The notes below the pieces were generated by a model that had not been told where the DNA came from, did not search any database, and worked only from the letters and a program-made list of their open reading frames with translations. From Owenia fusiformis (Eukaryota; Annelida; Polychaeta; Sabellida; Oweniidae): a stretch of DNA of 64,000 nucleotides. Position 1 is the stretch's first letter. Each line of letters begins with the position of its first letter. Positions 24,052 to 38,600 of this stretch are shown here, piece after piece. A program made the position numbers and the translations under genes. Location: the NCBI GenBank assembly GCA_903813345.2, contig CAIIXF020000006.1:19351936-19415935 (forward strand). The letters are read 5' to 3'.

Positions 24052-27000
24052 GTAAGTATAATACAAGCCATTAACTTCGATGTTTGAAGTTTTACCAATT
24101 GAGATACTGAAGGATGTAGGAATTGTTTAAGAAATTGGCAATGAAGTCACATTTTTTCACTTGGTACCTTTTGAGGCGGATCCGGCTATGGCACTAAAGG
24201 TTGTTAAATAGGGATCGGAAATTCGAATCGAAAACCAGCCATAGATTTCCCCTGATGACCATTGTGAATTATTGTCTTTTATGGATTATGGCGACGGCTT
24301 AGCGAAGGGATGTTGACCCTTTGAATGGCCTTCTATCCCACATCGTTTGAGGCTGAATGCTCTATTTTTATGAGAACTAGTATCTACAACTATTTTTGAT
24401 GTGTTGAGTATTGGCGATCAATTTTTTTCTTCAACTTGTATTATAATGACTTCGGTATGAATAAAATGTCCCTTGGTGTTCTGGTACTGATATTGACTCT
24501 TGTTTGGGAGGAAGGGAGTGTTAGGCACCATTTCTTTTCACGTTAGATCATGGTTTTGGGAAACTTAGAGTTTGCTTTTCTTGCTGGGGTTCTTAGGTTT
24601 TTAGTCTCTTCTCTTTGGCGCTTGTGCTTAGATATTCATATAGTATGTAGAATATGCGTAAGCGAAAGTTTCAAGGGGAACAATCACCACCTGCCATTTG
24701 TTACAGACGCCAAATGCCGAACACCAACCACCATCCATAAAGAAATTTGAGACTATAACAATATGTCACGATTTGGTGGTTGCAAAATACGGTTAGTAAA
24801 AAACACACACAAGAATAGAACAAGCCATCAGCTGAGAAATAAACCTTCAACATCCAAAGCGGTGGTCTAACGTACAGAGAAACAATACCTATCGTCCCAC
24901 ATTAGAATCGACTTAGTATCTTGAATATGTTGCTAGGACAGTAGTTAAACATATTGATCGTTAAAAGCATCTGGAAACCTCATCCTGGTCTCAGATTTCT
25001 CACCCAGCTTCTTTTTTCAATATCTCATCCTGTATGAGCCGGTTATTGGGGAATTCATTTACTGTGAAAGTTATATAAATGATGATTAATTGGAAATGCG
25101 TTAGGAATATTCAGACATGTATTAAGTAAGCTATAGTTCTGGAAATCAATAGTAATAAATTCTGACAAAATGAGCATTTTGGCGTGACTGTACAAACCAA
25201 TCACAAATTCAGATGTTCATTGTCCAATATATTATATAAGATAGCGATAATCAACACAGATCCTAACTTTGACATTATAAATGCTTGTAAATCGTGTACT
25301 GATCAATTGAAAATATACTCACCATTCCACAAGGTCAGCTCGTGAATGATGAGTTGCTTAAAATCACAGTATATTCTATCAAAACTTTATTGAGCTGAAT
25401 ATATTTTGACGTCGTCCACGATTCTCATCTGCATTTGACCAACATGAGCAGTTGAATTTTAAATTGCGATTCCTTTAAAAAAGAAAACCTGCAATGGTTC
25501 ATTTGCAGAGCCAAGGTCACCGCCAGCGCTTGGCCCCGGGTTCGATTCCCGGTGTGAAAGAAATGATGGTCCCCCGGGGATTATGGTCCCTTATTATGGC
25601 CCTTATTGGCCCTGATTGTGTATAAGATAATAAGGGAAGGGGTTGTATTTAGGTCACCATATAAATCGATGAGGAGTAGGACCATAATTTGATAGGACCT
25701 CCTACCCTTTTACACCGGTTCAAACAAAATATGTAATTCTGCGTGTTTGACTACCACAACTCGTAAAAAAGTTGTGGTACGTTATGTATTTGTACCGGTA
25801 CACATAGAATAACATAGTATTTCTCCAATGGGGGTTTTCTGGCTGTCTTCGAGTGTGAAAAGCGTAAAATACGGATTAGGATTAATGAGGTATTGCTCGA
25901 TAAAATATGGGTTCATTGTTACCTTGGGTTCCCTGTTGTATGACTATAGGCTTTTACTATAGATTAATAATCAAATTCGCATTTTGAACACATTTAATCA
26001 TCCTTAAAGGTGGATATGGCTACCTGGATGTAGGTTTGTACAATTGGCATCACTTTAAAGAACATAGTAATATCTCTGAACAGTTCACTTCTTCGTTTAT
26101 GATAGTCTTTGTGGTGGTGTTTCCTACTTTGTGCTTTATGTGGGTGTGGTTCAAGTACAACTTTGTTCGAGTCCATGTTCTCGTGGAACCAATGCCACAA
26201 GGAATGGATCCACGTTGAATTCTCATAAATGTTAACCCACGTGAACTCTTAAATTCATGCGGATCCACGTGATTGAAATCCACATGACTTTACATCCACG
26301 ATCCATGTTGCTTTTCACTTAGATTAAACGTGGATCGGACTCTGGATGGTTTTTGCCTGTTCAATGTAATAGCTCGTTCTCAGATACAGGAGGGGAGGCG
26401 AATACTCGCAGGAATGAATAAGTGGACTCGGAGGTCCATCTTTGACAGTAGAGGTAGCGAAGATGTTATCCTCTGGTCGCTGCGCCTATGTTGAGAACAA
26501 GGGTTGTAGAGCATCGTCAAGTTCGTGAAGCCATTTATTGGTTTTGGATTGTGCCTATGGATGTCTGTGGTGGTAAAAGGCTTATGAGCTATTGTTCGTT
26601 AGTACATTTGATCATTGGTTGATATATTTGTGTTAGTTTCCTTATTATTTTCGTGGTACTTAAAGGGGCAATACGGCTTGTAGAGAGAAAATAGGAAAAT
26701 TTTAACTTTTTCTGAGCTATCAAGGCAACAGTTGGCTTAACATCTTCTTCGACATACCTTTTTTCTTAAAATGTATGGATAAACTATCAATTTCGGCATT
26801 AGAAAGTGTAAATTCAGTTAAAAGCTTCAAAAAGGGGACGTCCACTTTTATATTTTTAAGATCCACCATGTTTCAAGAGGAATATACGCTGAAATAATGA
26901 TTATCTGGGGGGGGGGGAGAAAATAAAAATAGATGTTAGTCTTGATGAAATATCCAAACTTAAATATATTTTGACACTGGTCCATGATTGTTGAATGGCC

Positions 27001-30000
27001 CCTCTGCACTACTTGTTGCACCTTTAATATCCTAAATTGTGTTTCCTTTATCAGTCAAATATATTGTAATATTCACGTGCCCATAAAAAACCGTTTAAGT
27101 ACAAGCCCCGTGACTGAGCATGAGATCATCGTGAAAAAAACACTTGGGAAGTGTGTGTCATCATCTTAACTAATTCTAGGATAAGAGATGAATTAAAAGG
27201 GTCCGTTTTTGCAACAAACCCTGGTCTATTGATATGCATAGGTGCGTATTTCTGCAGCAAAGCCATCAACAAGATATATGAAGAAAATGTCAAGGTAGTA
27301 AGCTTCTACAGCACAAATCATCGACTGCATTTACTTTGGCTTGGCAATTGTCAAACAAGTTGACATGTTAGATAAGACAGCCTCGGAAAAATGCATAATA
27401 AATGGGTTAAATCTAGACTGTCGTGATCAGAATATTATATTTAGCATCTTACTCGTTGTATTTGAAAACACTGATCAATTCTAAAACAAAATCATGATTG
27501 ACGAAATATTTATTACTTGATATAATGAGGAATTCATTGACTCGATATCCAAGCCCATAATGATGGTACCATAATCCAGTTTGCATGTATAACTAGCAAA
27601 CTGGATTTAAAGCCAATCTTTGTGAAGCGAAACAATCAATTGAATAACCATCTATTCCAAAGCTGTAAATGACATTACTTTAGAAGAGACACTAACTGGT
27701 ATGACTCTCATCTGACATTGCATTATTTCTGGTACATTATGTAGACAAATAAACCTTTTAACACTGTTTGACTTCCATATAGACCCAGGACATGCCGTAT
27801 CAATCGACACCCCATCATTAGTGACATGGCACTGTTAACTGCTTATTCAATACCATACAATGCGAGGCTTAACCACCAAGGAAACCATTAAGTCAGTCTA
27901 CTTTAACACTGACAGATCAATGACATCACTATGGCATGTCAAAAAGATTTGTATATTACCATCCCGATTTACCCTGACTTTCCAACTACTGTTGGCCATG
28001 TATAATGAAGAGTGTGGAGTGAAAAGTCATGGCCATACTGTTAAACCAGTGTATTCCTTCAGGCATACGTAATACCTTGATGGGTCAAGGATCAAGGATC
28101 GTGTGGAGTGAATTCGTCGTGGCCATGGCGGGCCAAATCGTCGTCTTTCCTCTTCACTCATCAGCGAGCAATAGAATATCGCACATTGTTTACACTGTTT
28201 ACCTCGATGATGTTATGATCAAATGCCTCGCATACGGGTTTCGCACTGAACTTCATTAATTTTATGTTTTCATTAACTTATACCATATTACGAAACCTGA
28301 ATTCAAAATGAGAGACAGTTTCCTCGATAAATAACACTTAATGTGAGGCTGAACATTTCGCCAAAACATAACTGTAAGAAAAACCTAAGTAGCCCAAGAA
28401 TGAGCTCATCCTGGAATTTCTCATGCAACGATCCCATCGGACCAATGCAACTTAAAAGCTTGATGAGAAAACATTTATTCATTCTCTGACATTTTAGCAA
28501 TCATAGGTCGCCATTGAAAATCGCAATGTTTGATCTTCTAACTTTTTGTATTCGGCAGCTGTAAACACAGCTTAGTGTAGACACTAATACCATCAAAGGA
28601 CTGACAACAAGCTATTTTCCTCTGAGATAGGCCATCTCGTGAATCGAATATCACATTTATTATGGTTTAAGGAGGCAGCATAGAACCATCAAGCAATTAA
28701 CACAAAAAGCTATCGTTTACACCCTAAATTTCACAAATGCCATGAAATCGGTTACTTTATTTAAACTTTAAAGGAATGATTAGAGAAATGGGAAGTACCA
28801 AACAGTAAGTTTATTCACGTGTATAAACTTCAAATGATTCTGATAATAAGCGAAATCAATAAAACTGATGGAAAGATGCATCTATTTTGGAAGCCTCTTG
28901 AACGAAGATGGATGTCAATTCAGCATTAATAAAATTGGATGAGATAATTGGGCGTGAATATGTGAATGACAAATTTACTTCACTATTTGATGGATCATGC
29001 CATAATTTAATCCGTTAATACCTCAAGCTAGCGTAATTAAATGATATTTTTGCATTATTGTTATTCTTGTAGGAGAATGGGAAGGCGTTTTAGGTACGCA
29101 TACTGTGCAAATCATACTATCTAGAATTTCAGCTGTTAATCCTAGAATCACAGAAAGTGTATCATTGCCCTCATTTTTATGGAAATCAAGTTCAATTTAT
29201 TTTACCTTACATGGAAACAGATATATAAAGGATCATGATTTGCTTTCTGATCACATTTAAAGCTATGTGACTCATGTACATGTAACATAGATATGTGGTA
29301 TCAGAACAATGTGTCAGGAAAAGCTTTCCGGAGGTTGAAATATAGCTTCATCAATCATAAAAATGTCGACATTGTGCCCTCTCATCAGTTGCAATTATTA
29401 TACTTTCAGTGTTAAATGCTGTGGATGCCGTGCTGTTGATCAATTGTAAGAATAACTGTGGTGACCATATTTTATTTACCTTAAAGTAGACCATTAGATC
29501 CTGGGAAAGGCCTATACCATTTTAAAAACCAGGAGTTTCCCCGAACGTTTCCCGGTGACTTGATAATATGGTCAATTGTCTATCTATCAACAGTGTTCTC
29601 AGCAAGACATAGAGGAAACATAACCACAGAGGCTGATTAATTTTTTGATTAATATGTGTATTTCGTAATGAGTAAACCCCCAAGATCAAATGGTCTACCT
29701 TCTATTTCTGGAGCACATTCTGCACAAACCAACCCATATCTTGCATGTGTTTGAAATAACTAACAGTTTTATATTTCCATTGACAGATTTAATCTTCCGA
29801 GCTTTGTGTTTTCTGAGAGTATCGATACGTTGCATGGCAATAATTCATACAGAACAATAGAGTTTTTTCTATAGCTTCCTTAACATTTTCATACATTATT
29901 GTGATTAAAAACTATCGCATTAATATATGCTGACGCTTATAGATGTGCAGTATGTTTACAATGAAACATACACATATCATCCCTAGATAAGTATACAATA

Positions 30001-33000
30001 TCGCCATGCAATCTGTTTCATCTGACAAACTTGTAATATATTTCTAGTTCATTTATGAAAACATGGATGACTGTTTTGAATTTAAGCTGAATACAATAAG
30101 GGTTTATCAGCACATTTGTAGCGTTGCATCAAGACCCTAACTCTCCTTGCCATCTACTGCATTAGAATGGGTTGTGTGAGGAAGTAGATGAATGGGAAAA
30201 CAGGGCCTTTATGCAATACTACTCAATCAAATAGAAACAGTCTACTTAATTACAAATAATTCTGTAGAGCTTTATATGTTGATCTTTTTATAATTGTTTT
30301 AGATGTGGTTTTACATTAACCTGGAGGAACATATGTTGGTTCTTTTTAATTAGAAGTGTGTGTTCTCGGTGTATACAATATCATATTCTGTGCAATTATG
30401 CACTTGGGTTTTATTACGTATTCACTTAAGTTGGGTTGCACAGTATGTATGTGTGACAATATCATGGGCGTAGATATTTTGTGTGGCGGTATAGTTAGTA
30501 ATGGTATAACTCTATGTTATTCACTGTGCATTTTGTTTGACAATTTTCATATGACCAGAGAGTATTAATTAGATGTGACAGTAGACATATCAGTATTAGT
30601 GGAAACGGGGAATGGTTTTATTAGTTTGGACATCATTTGTCACATACGTGACAGCGTTTATATTCTTTATGGGTTAATGATATAGAATATGTATAATCGT
30701 TTGATCATGTGATCATCTCTAAAATGGAACTAGACAGGATTTATTGGACATGGGAAAACATTTATGTAATTTTCTTCATTAGAATTCATTGTATATAAAT
30801 TTGTCTGACACTCATACACTCTTAATACAGCGAGTTCATTAAGTTCGACAGCACATACTAATATAAACAACAGTTATGGTACAATATGTTACTGTTTTAT
30901 TTTGTATCACTTCATTATGCACTGTGTAATTGCGCATATCATAAGATATGGCCGGTCGCAGATGCTCTTATTTCACCCAATCATGAAGTTTGCACAAGCT
31001 CACAAACCACTGTTATTAGACACAATATTTTTTAAAGATGGACTCACACAATTCAAAATATTGATATCTCAATATATTATTATCTTACATATATCAATTG
31101 TGTATTTATAATATCAAAAAACAATCATGTTTTAATAGGCCATTCATCATTTCTTTTAGTTCATTTTGCAAGATATTATTACTTCTAGGAGCTAAGCAAA
31201 TCAATGAAATAAATCACAATTATGGAAAACGTGCCAATGTCCTATATTGACCAATATAGTTCCATGTAAGTTTCTGATTCTCGTATTCCATACATCAGTG
31301 AGGCTGGGTTGGAATGATGCAACCGCATCGATGTATTTAAAAGAATACGAGAGTAATATACATCCACTATAAGTCTGGCAACCGGACGTCCCATTCTGGA
31401 TCGCATGTTATAAGTCCGTTTAGGTTTGGCGATTCAAAGAAATATCAACTGTGTCATAAATCCGAACTATTGTTCAAAAATAGTGAACAAAAATTGTCTT
31501 CTGAAAGAGAAAACAATCATACCACTACTCAATTAATGTGCATTTGCTTCATGTTTCAGAATCCGCAGTTGGGTTGTTCATCCTTCGGATCCTGGTTACT
31601 ATAACTGGCTAGCTGTGATATCATGTGCCATCATGTATAACGTCTTCCTCATCATTGCCCGATCTGTGTTCTGGGACCTACAGGAATATTACGTGCACGT
31701 GTGGCTGCCCTTAGATGCAATCAGTTACATATTGTATATTCTAGACGTACTAGTACAGTTTAGAACAGGTAAGAATCGTATATATCCATCCAGGTTCATT
31801 ACACTGGTGTCAGAAGTGGGATCAAAGCATTGGTTGCATCCTTTCCGTCTCTGTGTGTGTGTATTCATTTTTAAATGGCGGGGGACAGACAGAACCAAAC
31901 TTAAATATCATTATTTCAATTGGAAAATGTAAAGAAATGCAAATTGAATTAATCATAATCAATTCACTTGTAAATGAGGCATTCCAATGAGGATATCTGT
32001 CGTATCTTGCATCCTTGAGATTTTAGTCTCTAGAATGTCACAATCGGTAAACTGACTCAGATGGACTATCGGAATGAAGGTACACTTGTGGATATAAAAG
32101 CAGTGCTGGGTTTAAACAATAAGATCGATGCTCGTGGCAACACTTATAAAGGGAGTTTTCAAATATTTTAGACCATCGCTAATAACAATACCATTATAAT
32201 ATTCCCAATGCCTACTCATACAATCTCACATTCATTATCAGAAAGCCCTTTCAGCACTCCATTAGCCATGATAATTTGTAGAGAAATCTAATACACAATA
32301 CATTAATTATATTATTTCATTTTGCAATTACACACCTAGCAAGGACAGTGCCATTGCATTCGTTAAGTAATAGAAGAGACCTATGGGGTTTCAGGATTAT
32401 ATTTTTTCATTAGTTCATTGTCCTGCTAATTCACGCAATGCACTTCATTTGTTTGTTTTCCTTGACTCAACGGGCTGTCTGTGATGTAACTGTGTGACTG
32501 ATATTATGATAGTACTGAAAGATGAAAGCATCAACTGAGAAATATTCTTTCCTCATCAAATGATTGTGTTTCATTTGCAAGCTAAGGGTTGCTTGCCGAT
32601 ATCTATATTCCATAATAACGGAATGCTTGTCGATATCTATATCCCATCGGGATGCTTGCGGATATATATAATCCATAATAACGGGATGCTTGCCGATATC
32701 TATATTCCATAATAACGGGATGCTTGCCGATATCTATATTCCATAATAACGGGATACTTGCCGATATCTATATCCCATAATAACGGGAAGCGAGGAGGAT
32801 TGGCAGCCATCATTCAAACTTTATACTTCATTAGTAGTATAGGCTGCAACTTTCGACCTACAACCGGCACCGGCACTGTTCCACTTCCACGTTCCACTTC
32901 CACCGGAAGTGACGTCATAGGTCACACGTTACAGTTCCACCGGAAGTGAGGTCATGTGATAACATGGTGCACTTGGAGTGACATAACTGGTGAAAGGTTT

Positions 33001-35633
33001 CTGATAACTGATAATATAATCAAACAAACACTGTTAAGGTAACCTGGTGACTATGTGATAAGCTATCTGTCTACTTCATGGGTGTTTCATTGTTACAGAT
33101 CAAAGGTGGATAATAAACTGATAAGACAGTGAAAAAGATTGCCAAAGGTTACTGATAATTGATAAGAGAGAGATAATAAACTGATAAGACAGTGAAAAGA
33201 TAACTACCATGGTTTCTGATATAACTGGACAAAGGTTATATTGATAAAAGAACATAGGTTTGAGTTGAATGCACAGAAATGATGTCATAGGTCACATGGT
33301 TACTGATATAACTGGTCAAAGGTTACTGATAATTGATAAGAGAGAGATAATAAACTAATAAGACAGTGAAAAAGATAGCCAAAGGTTACTGATAATTGAT
33401 AAGAGAGAGATAATAAACTGATAAGACAGTGAAAAGATAACTACCATGGTTTCTGATATAACTGGACAAAGGTTATATTGATAAAAGAACATAGGTTTGA
33501 GTTGAATGCACAGAAATGATGTCATACGTCACATGGTTACTGATATAACTGGTCAAAGGTTTCTGATAACTGATAAGAGAGAGCTCAATTGATAAGATAA
33601 TCAAACAAACACTGTTAAGGTAACCTGGTGACTATGTGATAAGCTATCTTGTCTACTTCATGGATGTTTCATTGTTATAGGCCAAAGGTGGATAATAAAC
33701 TGATAAAACAGTAAAAAAGATAACTGCAGAACCATTTCAACCAAACACGTTTTAACTTGCAGAATTATTTTAACCAATCAGAGTACAGTATGTTTTAACC
33801 AATCAGGTTTTGAGATGCAGAATTGTTTTACCCAATAAGGAACAGAATGTTTGGATTCTTTTAACCAATCACAGTACAGTATGTTTTAACCAATCAGGTT
33901 TCGAGATGCAGAATCATTTTAACCAATAAGGGGACAGTATGTTTGGATTATTTTAACCAATCGAGGTACAGGCAAGTGCAGGCTTCCACTGTCACTGACA
34001 TGACTGGACAAAGGTTACTGATAATCGTTAAGAGAGTGGTCAACTTATAAGATAATCCCAGCTCAGTGAAAACATTGACATACAATGCTAATTGCTATGC
34101 TTCATGCTATGCTATATGTTATGCAACATGCTATGCTAAATGCTATTCTAATGCTATGCTATTCTACATGCTATGTTACATGCTATGCTACATGTTACAT
34201 GCTGTACAATGCTACTTGTTATGCTGGTTATGCCACATGCTATGCTATGCTACATGCTATGCTATGCTACATGCTATGCTATGCTACATGCTATGCTATG
34301 CTACATGCTATGCTATGCTACATGCTATGCTATGCTACATGCTATGCTATGCTACATGCTATGTTATGCAACATGCTATGCTATGCTACATGCTATGCTA
34401 TGCTACATGCTATGCTATGCTACATGTGAAATGCTATACTATGCTACATGCTATGCTATGCTATGCTACATGTGAAATGCTATACTATGCTACATGCTAT
34501 GCTATGCTACATGCTATGCTATGCTATGCTACATACTATGATATGCTACATGCTATGTTATGCTTCATACTATGCTATGCTACATCCGTTTACTGAGAGA
34601 TTGACATTGCTTAGGTCCGGTCAAAGGTTACTGATAATTGATTAAGAGAGAAGTCTACTGATAAGATAACCAAACCAACACTTTAAGATAACTTGGTGTC
34701 TAAGTAATCTGTAGAACAAACCTTTGACATATGATATCACTGGTTAATGATAACTGATAAGAGAAAAGTAGAGAGTGTAAGTGTACATCATTAATATTAT
34801 TGAGAACAACAACACAATAAATATATTAAAATAAACATTTAGAAGGTTGATGTGGGGATCAAACCCAGGACCTTTTGCTCCTAAAACAAGCATCATACCA
34901 CTAGAACAATCAACCATAGATATGGAGAGAAGATTTTATTATACTTCATGGCAATCATAAAAAGTATAGCATGTTTTGAATCAGATATTATGTTATGGTC
35001 AGGAAAACAATAACTGCAGAACTATTTTAAACAATCGGGGTACAGTATGTTTCCATCCAGTCAGATATAAGAAAATCACCCAGTAGGAGAATTTTTGCAA
35101 CATTACAAGTTCCGGCTGGTATTGAAGTTTTATAACCAACAAGCCTCCTGAGTCATTTTAGAATAATCTTTAAAGTGTCACGTTTGAGCGATTTCAGTCA
35201 CTGTTGGTCGCTTTCTGCTAATTTTTGGAGTTTGAATCTTTTGTTGTTCGATGTATGTAAATAATTCCTCTCAGTTGAATTTGCAAACAGAACCTAGGTC
35301 ATTGCTACATGCTGCTACAAAGGTAGATTAACCAGTTATTTTGGACAGCGACCAAGTGTGAAGCGAAAACTGGCAGCTAACTGGAAGCCCAGCGGGTACT
35401 ATTTATGTTTACATGAGTTTTCCATCCAATTGTAATCAACCCCTCAAATGTCTAAAAATCATGTAAGTGTACTTTTTTTAGAATCTTTTTTGGAATATTT
35501 TCGACCAATCAAAGTGTATATGCAAATGAGCTGCAGAACCATTTCAATCAATCAGATCAGATTATTGCACTCTTTGACCCCGCCACCGCCGCCACCTCCA
35601 CCACCACCGCCGCCGCCGCCACCTCCACCACCG

Positions 35634-35665
<32 letters not shown>

Positions 35666-38600
35666 GCCGCCGCCACCGCCACCGCCGCCACCGCCGCCAC
35701 CCGTTGTGCCTTTAATGGCAGGTGATATTCATATTTAAATAAGGTGGCGGCGGCAATGGAGGTGGCGGCGGTGGTGGAGGTGGCGGCGGCGGCGGCGGTG
35801 GTGGAGGTGGCGGCGGCGGCGGCGGCGGTGGAGGTGGCGGCGGTGGCGGGGTCAAAGAGTGCAATAATCTGATCTGATTGATTGAAATGGTTCTGCAGCT
35901 CATTTGCATATACACTTTGATTGGTCGAAAATATTCCAAAAAAGATTCTAAAAAAAGTACACTTACATGATTTTTAGACATTTGAGGGGTTGATTACAAT
36001 TGGATGGAAAACTCATGTAAACATAAATAGTACCCGCTGGGCTTCCAGTTAGCTGCCAGTTTTCGCTTCACACTTGGTCGCTGTCCAAAATAACTGGTTA
36101 ATCTACCTTTGTAGCAGCATGTAGCAATGACCTAGGTTCTGTTTGCAAATTCAACTGAGAGGAATTATTTACATACATCGAACAACAAAAGATTCAAACT
36201 CCAAAAATTAGCAGAAAGCGACCAACAGTGACTGAAATCGCTCAAACGTGACACTTTAAAGATTATTCTAAAATGACTCAGGAGGCTTGTTGGTTATAAA
36301 ACTTCAATACCAGCCGGAACTTGTAATGTTGCAAAAATTCTCCTACTGGGTGATTTTCTTATATCTGACTGGATGGAAACATACTGTACCCCGATTGTTT
36401 AAAATAGTTCTGCAGTTATTGTTTTCCTGACCATAACATAATATCTGATTCAAAACATGCTATACTTTTTATGATTGCCATGAAGTATAATAAAATCTTC
36501 TCTCCATATCTATGGTTGATTGTTCTAGTGGTATGATGCTTGTTTTAGGAGCAAAAGGTCCTGGGTTTGATCCCCACATCAACCTTCTAAATGTTTATTT
36601 TAATATATTTATTGTGTTGTTGTTCTCAATAATATTAATGATGTACACTTACACTCTCTACTTTTCTCTTATCAGTTATCATTAACCAGTGATATCATAT
36701 GTCAAAGGTTTGTTCTACAGATTACTTAGACACCAAGTTATCTTAAAGTGTTGGTTTGGTTATCTTATCAGTAGACTTCTCTCTTAATCAATTATCAGTA
36801 ACCTTTGACCGGACCTAAGCAATGTCAATCTCTCAGTAAACGGATGTAGCATAGCATAGTATGAAGCATAACATAGCATGTAGCATATCATAGTATGTAG
36901 CATAGCATAGCATAGCATGTAGCATAGCATAGCATGTAGCATAGTATAGCATTTCACATGTAGCATAGCATAGCATAGCATGTAGCATAGTATAGCATTT
37001 CACATGTAGCATAGCATAGCATGTAGCATAGCATAGCATGTAGCATAGCATAGCATGTTGCATAACATAGCATGTAGCATAGCATAGCATGTAGCATAGC
37101 ATAGCATGTAGCATAGCATAGCATGTAGCATAGCATAGCATGTAGCATAGCATAGCATGTAGCATAGCATAGCATGTAGCATAGCATAGCATGTGGCATA
37201 ACCAGCATAACAAGTAGCATTGTACAGCATGTAACATGTAGCATAGCATGTAACATAGCATGTAGAATAGCATAGCATTAGAATAGCATTTAGCATAGCA
37301 TGTTGCATAACATATAGCATAGCATGAAGCATAGCAATTAGCATTGTATGTCAATGTTTTCACTGAGCTGGGATTATCTTATAAGTTGACCACTCTCTTA
37401 ACGATTATCAGTAACCTTTGTCCAGTCATGTCAGTGACAGTGGAAGCCTGCACTTGCCTGTACCTCGATTGGTTAAAATAATCCAAACATACTGTCCCCT
37501 TATTGGTTAAAATGATTCTGCATCTCGAAACCTGATTGGTTAAAACATACTGTACTGTGATTGGTTAAAAGAATCCAAACATTCTGTTCCTTATTGGGTA
37601 AAACAATTCTGCATCTCAAAACCTGATTGGTTAAAACATACTGTACTCTGATTGGTTAAAATAATTCTGCAAGTTAAAACGTGTTTGGTTGAAATGGTTC
37701 TGCAGTTATCTTTTTTACTGTTTTATCAGTTTATTATCCACCTTTGGCCTATAACAATGAAACATCCATGAAGTAGACAAGATAGCTTATCACATAGTCA
37801 CCAGGTTACCTTAACAGTGTTTGTTTGATTATCTTATCAATTGAGCTCTCTCTTATCAGTTATCAGAAACCTTTGACCAGTTATATCAGTAACCATGTGA
37901 CGTATGACATCATTTCTGTGCATTCAACTCAAACCTATGTTCTTTTATCAATATAACCTTTGTCCAGTTATATCAGAAACCATGGTAGTTATCTTTTCAC
38001 TGTCTTATCAGTTTATTATCTCTCTCTTATCAATTATCAGTAACCTTTGGCTATCTTTTTCACTGTCTTATTAGTTTATTATCTCTCTCTTATCAATTAT
38101 CAGTAACCTTTGACCAGTTATATCAGTAACCATGTGACCTATGACATCATTTCTGTGCATTCAACTCAAACCTATGTTCTTTTATCAATATAACCTTTGT
38201 CCAGTTATATCAGAAACCATGGTAGTTATCTTTTCACTGTCTTATCAGTTTATTATCTCTCTCTTATCAATTATCAGTAACCTTTGGCAATCTTTTTCAC
38301 TGTCTTATCAGTTTATTATCCACCTTTGATCTGTAACAATGAAACACCCATGAAGTAGACAGATAGCTTATCACATAGTCACCAGGTTACCTTAACAGTG
38401 TTTGTTTGATTATATTATCAGTTATCAGAAACCTTTCACCAGTTATGTCACTCCAAGTGCACCATGTTATCACATGACCTCACTTCCGGTGGAACTGTAA
38501 CGTGTGACCTATGACGTCACTTCCGGTGGAAGTGGAACGTGGAAGTGGAACAGTGCCGGTGCCGGTTGTAGGTCGAAAGTTGCAGCCTATACTACTTTCA

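Larger units (their letters stand above)
32833..38596. mobile_element. 5.76-kb giant palindromic (foldback) transposon, Polinton-like ends
   Basis: Two arms in opposite orientation run from 32833 and 38596 towards a centre near 35714. Every landmark checked satisfies left + right = 71429, so there is no net indel along about 2.75 kb of each arm; the only visible divergence is in the central triplet repeat. The ends are AGTAGTATAGGCTGC and its complement, and a perfect 6-bp target duplication (TTCATT) flanks them. AG...CT ends with a 6-bp duplication are the known signature of Polinton/Maverick elements, but no polymerase, integrase, protease, ATPase or capsid frame exists here. It is therefore a non-autonomous element, or another foldback family. 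Each arm carries, from outside in: a GGAAGTGACGTCA-rich tip, ~240-bp direct repeats, CCAAT-rich repeats, a TACATGCTATGCTATGC array, a tRNA-like sequence and a triplet repeat. Confidence 0.9.

Noticed and set aside
34066-34645. Overlapping long open frames rich in Cys, Tyr, Met and Leu (also mirrored at 36784-37363)
   Set aside because: They are translations of the 17-bp TACATGCTATGCTATGC array; all frames are open and none has a gene-like structure.
35448-35981. Poly-proline proteins encoded on both strands at the palindrome centre
   Set aside because: They are the CCN/GGN hinge repeat read outward from both arms; no support as genes.
32833-38596. Palindrome as a pure sequencing or assembly fold-back artefact
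   Set aside because: The flanks are unique, a 6-bp target duplication abuts both ends, and the hinge blocks differ between arms; an artefact should mirror everything. Long-read confirmation is still needed.
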